Shown here: one piece after another, positions 6,779-12,091 of the stretch
Layout: every line of letters begins with the position of its first letter
Numbering within the stretch: the stretch's first letter is position 1
Assembly (NCBI GenBank): GCA_002437565.1
Contig: DJQL01000092.1
Span: 2,254 to 14,344 of the forward strand
Length of the DNA stretch: 12,091 nucleotides
Direction of reading: 5' to 3'
Source: Prevotella sp. UBA6387
Lineage (GTDB): Bacteria; Bacteroidota; Bacteroidia; Bacteroidales; Bacteroidaceae
Made by a program: the position numbers and the translations under genes
Notes under the pieces: model-generated
What the model saw: only the letters and a program-made list of their open reading frames with translations
Database searches by the model: none
Told to the model about the DNA's origin: nothing

Positions 6779-8497
6779 TTATCTCAACGCATAGACTTTT
6801 GCCTTTCCGCCTTTCACTTTCAGCGTGGTGTATGGCGACGATGGGAACACGATGTTGGTCATCGACATCTTTCCGTCAGCGTCGAGCACCTCGATGCTGC
6901 TCTTGTCTATGAATATCCTCAAGGTCTTTATTCGCCCACGCGTTGGTGCCTTCGTCACGGCTGGGAAGTCGGTGCTGAAGCTCACGACGCCGCTCTTGGC
7001 ACGGTCCATGGTGAATGTTTGGTTAGCGGCACTGTAGGTCATCACCACCTTCTCGCCCTTGGCGTTGGAGAGAGTTATGGTGGTGTTGGCGCGAAGCTGC
7101 ACGTCCACCCTGCAAGCCTGCGTGAGCCCTGCCGAGGGTTTCTTGGCGAAGGCTGCCATCACCTCTCGCGACGGTGTCACGCTTACGTATCCCGTGTCTT
7201 GATACTCAAAATAGCCAAGGTCGCGTGGTATGCCGTTGGCTGAGCGATACTGCTTAGTGGGCACCTGGCTGGCATACTGCCAGTTGCTCATCCATGGCAA
7301 CGCCACGTGGCGGCCGTCGGGAGCGTTGTTGAACGTCACCGTGGCATAGTGGTCCTTGCCCCAATCCATCCACTTGGTGACCGAAGGATCAGTGTCGCAG
7401 GTGAACTTGTGGCCGTCGAACTTGCCGGTGAAATACTGTGTCGCCGAGCCGCCGAAAGGTCCGCCAGGGTTGATGTTGCACAGCAGCACCCAATGGCCGT
7501 TGCCCATGTCAAGCAGGTCAGGACACTCCCACACGCCATCGTGTGAGCCATATTCCTCGCCGAAGTCGCTCTCAAACTTCCAGTCTTTCAAATCCTTGGA
7601 AGAAAAGATCTTCATGTGCTGCTTCTCCGACACGATGAGAATCCATCTCTCGGTGGCAGCATGCCAAAAGATGTGCGGGTCGCGGAAGTCGGGTATGTTG
7701 GACACGAGCACAGGGTTGTCGGCGTATTTCTTGAACGTCATGCCATTGTCGGTGCTCACCGCCATGCTCTGCGTCTGCGCCTTTCCAGCCGAAGTATAGT
7801 AGGCCACCACCGCCCCATTGCCGAATCCGGCGGTGTTGTCGTTGTCGACAACCGAACATCCGCTGAAGATGGTGCCAAGGGCGTCGGGCAGTATGGCATC
7901 GCCCTCGAAAGTCCAGTTCACGAGGTCCTTTGACGTGGAGTGTCCCCACGTCATGTTCTCCCACTGTGAGCCGAAGGGGTTGTGCTGGAAATAGACGTGC
8001 CATAGGCCATCCTTGTAGAAGAGGCCGTTGGGGTCGTTCATCCAGCCGTATGTCGGCGTGTGGTGATATATCTGGCGGAACGCCTCACGGTTGGCCATGT
8101 CAAAAGTATCGCTCAGACTCATGAGCTTCCAGCACGCGAAGTCGGCAGTGGCCGTCTTGCTGGCAGATGGTGCCGCATCGTCGCGGTTGAGATTAACGTC
8201 AAGGAGCACGCTCTTTGTGTCCTTGATTTCCGACAACTCAAGTGGCACGTAATAGTCGGCCTTGTTCATGGCGAGCCTCACGTTGAACTCCCTCACCACG
8301 TTGTTGTCTGCAATCACGCGCACATGATCCATGTTGGCGTTCTCCTCCACGGGGATGAGCAGGTATTTCTTCGCCGTGGGCACGCGAAGCATCACTTGCG
8401 TGTCGCTGAGCACCTGAGGCTTTATGGTCTGCGCGGAGACATTGAAACAGAATAGCGATGCCAGGCACGCAAAAGCAAATCTATGTAGGGTATTCAT
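6779..8497 (-). CDS. GH32 fructan hydrolase with N-terminal accessory domain
   Basis: 572-residue GH32 enzyme, predicted to cleave beta-fructosidic bonds in fructan oligosaccharides. A type I signal peptide ends at NVSA-Q (mature from Q23) with no lipobox, so a periplasmic or soluble location is likely. Residues about 23-130 form an extra beta-rich domain, resembling the DUF4980 region found before GH32 in Bacteroidetes. The five-bladed propeller follows: nucleophile D155 in WMNDPNG (152-158), transition-state stabiliser D273 in FRDP (271-274) and acid/base E324 in WECPD (323-327). The C-terminal beta-sandwich (about 450-572) carries IFIDKSSIEVLDADG, typical of GH32 module C. It begins 28 bp after the preceding GH32 gene. 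By position it resembles BT1759 of the B. thetaiotaomicron levan locus, so an exo-acting, fructose-releasing role is a reasonable guess. Endo or exo mode and beta2,1 or beta2,6 preference cannot be read from motifs. Confidence 0.95.
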   Translation of the reverse strand: MNTLHRFAFACLASLFCFNVSAQTIKPQVLSDTQVMLRVPTAKKYLLIPVEENANMDHVRVIADNNVVREFNVRLAMNKADYYVPLELSEIKDTKSVLLDVNLNRDDAAPSASKTATADFACWKLMSLSDTFDMANREAFRQIYHHTPTYGWMNDPNGLFYKDGLWHVYFQHNPFGSQWENMTWGHSTSKDLVNWTFEGDAILPDALGTIFSGCSVVDNDNTAGFGNGAVVAYYTSAGKAQTQSMAVSTDNGMTFKKYADNPVLVSNIPDFRDPHIFWHAATERWILIVSEKQHMKIFSSKDLKDWKFESDFGEEYGSHDGVWECPDLLDMGNGHWVLLCNINPGGPFGGSATQYFTGKFDGHKFTCDTDPSVTKWMDWGKDHYATVTFNNAPDGRHVALPWMSNWQYASQVPTKQYRSANGIPRDLGYFEYQDTGYVSVTPSREVMAAFAKKPSAGLTQACRVDVQLRANTTITLSNAKGEKVVMTYSAANQTFTMDRAKSGVVSFSTDFPAVTKAPTRGRIKTLRIFIDKSSIEVLDADGKMSMTNIVFPSSPYTTLKVKGGKAKVYALR

Positions 8498-8525
8498 ATT
8501 ATGTTTTTTAATGGTTAAGAAAACG

Positions 8526-10061
8526 TTAGTTCCAGATTCTCTTCAATGTTCTGACCTTGACATCGCTTATTCCGGAAACAGATACCTTGTCGTAAATGGT
8601 CGATGGGAACACTATGTTGGTCATCGCCGACGAGCCGTTGTCGGCAAAGATCTCCACCGATGAGCGGTCTATGAAGACATCAAGCTCTATCGATTCCTTG
8701 TCGGTGTTGACCGGCATCTTCATGGAAGGTATGGCAAAGATTGTCGAGAACCCTGTCTCACCCGTCTCCACGCTCCTGCTGGCATAGACAAGCCCTTCCT
8801 GCGCGTCATAACGCAATCTGCAATACTGCCCTGCGCCATTGCTGAAAGTCATTGTCCAATCGGATGTGGTGGGCACCGTGGCCTTGGCTTGCCATGCGCC
8901 ATTTGTATCGTCAACCTCACCGTTGTTGTCGGTCCATTCGCCACAAAGGGCGTCAACCTCTGGAACCACCGTGCTTGCCACCACCAACTTGCCGCGGCAG
9001 CTCGCGAGTTTCAAGTCGCGTGGCAACGTCATCGCCGAGCGCCATGGCGAAGCCGGCACGTTACCGCAATAGTTCCAGTTGTTCATCCAGCCTATATACG
9101 TGCGCCTGTCGCCCGTGTTGCTCCAAGTGACACCAGCGTAGTTGTCGGCTCCATAATCGAGCCACATGGGATAATCGTATCCGTCGTCCGGGGTGAACGT
9201 CGTGCCGTCAAACGAGCCAATGAAGTACATAGTGCCAGAACCAGCCACGGGGCCTCCTGGATTGGTGCTTACTATTTGCACCCATTTCTGCTTGCCGTCA
9301 TACTCAAGTGGGAAAAGGTCTGGGCACTCCCACTGTCCGCGATTGCAAACCTGCCGCGACACTGAGAAGTCGCTCATGTGTTTCCAGTTTTTCAAGTCGG
9401 TGGAAGACCATAGTTCTATGACGTGGTCGTTGCCGGTGGCGAGTTCCATCACCCATTTTTTTTCGGCCTCATACCAAAACACCTTCGGGTCGCGGAAGTC
9501 TGAGCGTGTAGATGACACCACGGGGTTGTTGGCATATTTGGTGAAGTGGATGCCATCAGTGCTGTAAGCGATAGACTGCTGCTGGTACTTGTCGGCAGAG
9601 GTGTAAATGGCAACAATGGCACCAGCCCCGAAGCCAGCGGTATTGTCCTTGTCCACGACAGCAGAACCTGAGAAGATTTCGCCAAGCTCATCTCTCGTCA
9701 AGGCCACGCCCTGTTCTTTCCAGTGCAAGAGGTCAGTGCTCGTGGCATGACCCCAACTCATGTTTCCCCAATTGTTTCCTTGCGGGTTGTATTGGTAGAA
9801 GAGATGGTAAGTGCCATTGGCGAAAACCAAACCATTGGGGTCATTAATCCAGTTCTTAGCCGGAGTGTAATGTATCTGTGGGCGGTATGGCTCATCATAG
9901 TCGGAAGCCGTAGACGGCTGGTCTGGCGTTGGCTCTTCTATCGTCTCGTAAGGACCGAGAGCTGGGTCTACAACCTTGCCGCCGGAGCACGATGCCATCA
10001 CCATTGCGGAGACCATAAGAACCGCAGGTATCCCGTGCCAAAGTGTCTTGTATTTATCCAT
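8526..10061 (-). CDS. GH32 fructan hydrolase, lipoprotein
   Basis: 511-residue GH32 enzyme with a lipoprotein signal: hydrophobic segment then VMASC, acylated Cys at C25, and a Thr/Pro/Asp-rich linker to about residue 60. Catalytic residues are all present: nucleophile D74 in WINDPNG (71-77), stabiliser D191 in FRDP (189-192) and acid/base E245 in WECPD (244-248). The C-terminal beta-sandwich (about 385-511) includes VFIDRSSVEIFADNG. It lacks the extra N-terminal domain of its neighbour and shares with it only the GH32 core, so the pair are old paralogues rather than a recent duplication. In the B. thetaiotaomicron levan locus the gene next to the DUF4960 lipoprotein is the surface endo-levanase BT1760. 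By synteny this protein may do the first cuts of polymer at the outer membrane. The residues after the Cys (SGGKVVDP) lack an obvious acidic surface-export motif, so its facing is uncertain. Confidence 0.95.
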   Translation of the reverse strand: MDKYKTLWHGIPAVLMVSAMVMASCSGGKVVDPALGPYETIEEPTPDQPSTASDYDEPYRPQIHYTPAKNWINDPNGLVFANGTYHLFYQYNPQGNNWGNMSWGHATSTDLLHWKEQGVALTRDELGEIFSGSAVVDKDNTAGFGAGAIVAIYTSADKYQQQSIAYSTDGIHFTKYANNPVVSSTRSDFRDPKVFWYEAEKKWVMELATGNDHVIELWSSTDLKNWKHMSDFSVSRQVCNRGQWECPDLFPLEYDGKQKWVQIVSTNPGGPVAGSGTMYFIGSFDGTTFTPDDGYDYPMWLDYGADNYAGVTWSNTGDRRTYIGWMNNWNYCGNVPASPWRSAMTLPRDLKLASCRGKLVVASTVVPEVDALCGEWTDNNGEVDDTNGAWQAKATVPTTSDWTMTFSNGAGQYCRLRYDAQEGLVYASRSVETGETGFSTIFAIPSMKMPVNTDKESIELDVFIDRSSVEIFADNGSSAMTNIVFPSTIYDKVSVSGISDVKVRTLKRIWN

Positions 10062-10088
10062 CAGTAAATTGTTTAATTAGATTATTGT

Positions 10089-11594
10089 CTATCTCGTCTT
10101 CAGGTATTCCAGGCTGTTCTTGGCCATTCCAAGAATGGTTTCCTGGTAGATGTTGTTCTTCGGGTACGCACTTACGTCTTTTGTCCCGTCACCGTTTTTC
10201 ATGGAGAACGAGCAACCGCCGTTGCCAACGCAAATCACCGTGCCTTTGAAATCGGTGTTGCCTTGGCGTGCCTCCCAAACGTTGAGCTGGGAAATCCAGC
10301 TCACTTGCGAGTCCCATACGCCCAAAGGGTATATGCCGTAAGTCTGCGTTACCTCGTTGTAGCAAGCCATGTCTTGGTTTCCCTTGCCTGTCAGCACGGC
10401 GGGAAGGTTAAAGTAAAGGCAGTTGTGATCCTCTGTCCATCCAGGTCCTTTCACGGCCAGCATCTTTATTCCGTTTGGCGCAGTATACACGGGAAGGTTC
10501 TTGTAAATGGGATGCGAAGAGAAGTCGATGACATTGCCTCCCGCATTGAGACTCGTGGCCATGGCCCATATGTCAGGGTTGTAACTGCCGGCTCCGATGC
10601 CTATGTTATGGTCGTTGCCCTGCATCATGTTCTTGTCGAGTCGTCCGAGAGTGGCGATGTAGGCCGTGGCATGCTGCCACAAGAGCAAGTTGCCACCGTC
10701 CTTGTACCAGCTTTGGATGATTGGCGTGGCTTGTTCCACGATCTCAGGCATATTCCACACGTCTGCCTCAGAGCCGCTATCAAGATCGCGCAGCCAGAAC
10801 ATCACCCTGTAAGGGTCGATGTCGGAACGCTGCTTGATGTCGCCAAAACAGAGAAACTTTGCAGCCGGATACGTCTTGTGCAGCCACAACCATGCCGAAG
10901 CCTCATCATCGTCGCCATTGGCCACGAGGTCGTCTGGCGTCTTGTGCGTGCTCAGAAAGGCCATTGCCGTCTTGCCTATCTTCAGAGACGCGGTAGAGGC
11001 AAGCGACTGCCCCTTGGCATTCTCAGCGCGTGCCGTGACATTCCACTCCTCGCCATATTTCACGTCGGGTATGGTATAGCTTGTCACAGAAGGCGACAGC
11101 GTCTCTGTGATGGTGCGCGAGCCATTGGTAGCGGTCAGCGACACTCTCTCCGTGTCATCGCTTGGCGTCCACGTCACCAGAGCATCATATCCACCGCTTT
11201 TCTCAAGCTGGGAAATCTGCAACCCTGCCAGCTGTGCGGCACCCTCACGCGTGTATGTCTTCACCACGCCTTCCGAGAGGTTCGTGCCATCAGATACCTT
11301 GAACACGTATGTGTAAGGAGTGTTGGTGTTGACGCTCCTCTGGACAAATGAAGTGCCAGCCACCGTGTCTGACGACGACAGCGTGCCGTTGGTGTAGAGC
11401 GTAACAAGCATCTTGTGGCCACTGGACAACTGTGGCCATGTCCAGGTGTAGTCGTCACCGTACAGCGAACCGCTTATTCGCTCTCCGTCAATGGTCTCAA
11501 GAGCCATTGGCGACATGTCGAAATCCTTGTCTTGGCAAGAACCAAACAGGATGGCCAGCAAGGACAATATAATAGTCAGTCGATTATTGATCAT
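10089..11594 (-). CDS. DUF4960 lipoprotein, putative surface fructan-binding protein
   Basis: 501-residue lipoprotein: LLAILFGSC lipobox with C20 followed by QDKDFD, an acidic stretch of the kind that sends Bacteroidetes lipoproteins to the cell surface. Two beta-rich, fibronectin/Ig-like regions follow (about 30-115 and 118-207, the second with TSYTIPDVKYGEEWNVTARAEN-type strand pattern). A large C-terminal domain (about 210-500) matches the DUF4960 pattern, with Trp-rich segments WLWLHKTYP, NLLLWQHATAYIATLGRLD and GTVICVGNGGCSF. I see no catalytic motif. The gene sits between susD and the lipoprotein GH32 gene, as does BT1761 in B. thetaiotaomicron, a surface glycan-binding protein for levan. 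Binding of fructan to feed the adjacent SusC/SusD pair is the likely role. It starts 45 bp after the susD stop and is followed after 27 bp by the GH32 gene. Confidence 0.88.
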   Translation of the reverse strand: MINNRLTIILSLLAILFGSCQDKDFDMSPMALETIDGERISGSLYGDDYTWTWPQLSSGHKMLVTLYTNGTLSSSDTVAGTSFVQRSVNTNTPYTYVFKVSDGTNLSEGVVKTYTREGAAQLAGLQISQLEKSGGYDALVTWTPSDDTERVSLTATNGSRTITETLSPSVTSYTIPDVKYGEEWNVTARAENAKGQSLASTASLKIGKTAMAFLSTHKTPDDLVANGDDDEASAWLWLHKTYPAAKFLCFGDIKQRSDIDPYRVMFWLRDLDSGSEADVWNMPEIVEQATPIIQSWYKDGGNLLLWQHATAYIATLGRLDKNMMQGNDHNIGIGAGSYNPDIWAMATSLNAGGNVIDFSSHPIYKNLPVYTAPNGIKMLAVKGPGWTEDHNCLYFNLPAVLTGKGNQDMACYNEVTQTYGIYPLGVWDSQVSWISQLNVWEARQGNTDFKGTVICVGNGGCSFSMKNGDGTKDVSAYPKNNIYQETILGMAKNSLEYLKTR

Positions 11595-11639
11595 AATTGA
11601 AATTCTGTCTTTGATTGTTTTTAAACTGTTCCGCTCGGC

Positions 11640-12091
11640 TTAATATCCCTTGTTCTGCGTGTAGAGTCCGGGGATATAATAGAGCTGGTTGTACGGCACG
11701 GGGAAGAACTCGTTTTTACCCTTCGTGAAGTGCGCGTCCTTATAATACTGCGCGTATCCTTGTCCGTCGTAAGAGTCTTTCGCCTCGCGAGCGAAGTAAG
11801 AGTTCAGTGTCGATGACAGCATTCCCCAACGTCGCAGGTCGAAGAAGCGCTCATGCTCTTGCCCAGTCTCAAGACGGCGCTCCCACCTGAGGCATTCGCG
11901 TGCGGTTTCCTTGTCCTTGAAGTAAGTGTCGGGATACAGGCTTATCTGGCATTGATCGGCAGCGTACCCTATGTGCTTGCTAACGGAGTTGGCAGCGCGC
12001 TGGCGAATGGCATTTATGATGGCACGTGCCTCTTCAAGTCGTCCAAGCTCAATGAGAGCCTCCGCGCGATCGAGCATGGCATCGGTATAGC
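11640..12091 (-). CDS. susD: SusD family protein, C-terminal part (5' end outside window)
   Basis: The reading frame is open to the right edge, so only about the last 150 residues are present. The methionine at 12077 is internal, because in-frame residues Tyr-Thr-Asp-Ala precede it. The segment DRAEALIELGRLEEARAIIN is the tetratricopeptide-like helix pair near the SusD C-terminus. RWERRLETGQEHERFFDLRRWG is the highly conserved SusD motif, and the ending EFFPVPYNQLYYIPGLYTQNKGY is the usual finish (P-x-x-x...P-x-L-x-QN-x-GY). SusD proteins are outer-membrane lipoproteins that hold glycan over the SusC transporter. A susC gene is expected immediately upstream, beyond the window. As first visible gene of the fructan run it implies import of fructan oligosaccharides. 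The susD symbol is used in the family sense; its ligand is inferred from neighbours. Confidence 0.95.
   Translation of the reverse strand, partial: YTDAMLDRAEALIELGRLEEARAIINAIRQRAANSVSKHIGYAADQCQISLYPDTYFKDKETARECLRWERRLETGQEHERFFDLRRWGMLSSTLNSYFAREAKDSYDGQGYAQYYKDAHFTKGKNEFFPVPYNQLYYIPGLYTQNKGY

Noticed and set aside
6779..10061. Recent tandem duplication of the GH32 gene
   Set aside because: Outside the GH32 core motifs the two proteins differ widely, including domain content and signal type, so this is an old divergence.
10263..11351. Plus-strand open frame of 362 codons opposite the DUF4960 gene
   Set aside because: Antisense shadow of a lipoprotein gene with a clear lipobox and family match.

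Overview
The window looks like a chromosomal stretch of a Bacteroidota genome, most likely order Bacteroidales (Bacteroides/Prevotella type). The evidence is a SusD-family protein, a DUF4960 lipoprotein, glycan-degrading enzymes with Bacteroidetes-style signal peptides and lipoboxes, and promoter elements of the Bacteroides form TAnnTTTG. Genus and species cannot be fixed from the sequence alone.

Right part (12091 down to 4512, all minus strand): most of a fructan utilisation locus. In transcription order it holds the C-terminal end of a SusD-family glycan-binding lipoprotein (cut by the window edge), a DUF4960 surface lipoprotein, a GH32 lipoprotein, a second GH32 enzyme with an extra N-terminal domain and a type I signal peptide, an inner-membrane MFS sugar transporter, and a PfkB-family fructokinase. 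Gene order and content match the levan locus of Bacteroides thetaiotaomicron (BT1762 to BT1757). The implied flow is: bind and cut fructan at the cell surface, import oligosaccharides through SusC/SusD (SusC expected just beyond the right edge), trim them to fructose, move fructose through the inner membrane, and phosphorylate it. The first four genes are separated by only 27-45 bp and are probably one transcript. The transporter and kinase have their own candidate promoter in a 136-bp gap flanked by two inverted repeats, and end at a strong 18-bp hairpin.

Middle (3456-4427, plus strand): a complete Rpn-type PD-(D/E)XK nuclease gene, convergent with the fructokinase. It has a triplicated 21-bp repeat coding for part of a charged helical tail. 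It shares a 159-bp divergent promoter region with the genes to its left, and a TAACTTTG box faces each way.

Left part (3296 down to 92, minus strand): a two-gene unit of a GH33 sialidase and a GH20 beta-N-acetylhexosaminidase, 22 bp apart, both with export signals. They point to removal of terminal sialic acid and then of exposed GlcNAc or GalNAc from host-type glycans, a substrate unrelated to fructan.

Positions 1-91 are AT-rich non-coding sequence after the GH20 gene with no feature I can support. No gene-free stretch exceeds 300 bp. I saw no tRNA, rRNA, CRISPR array or insertion-sequence ends. No wholly new system is evident. The points most worth checking are the possible internal product of the Rpn gene, the paired inverted repeats at the transporter promoter, and the unusual terminator palindrome.
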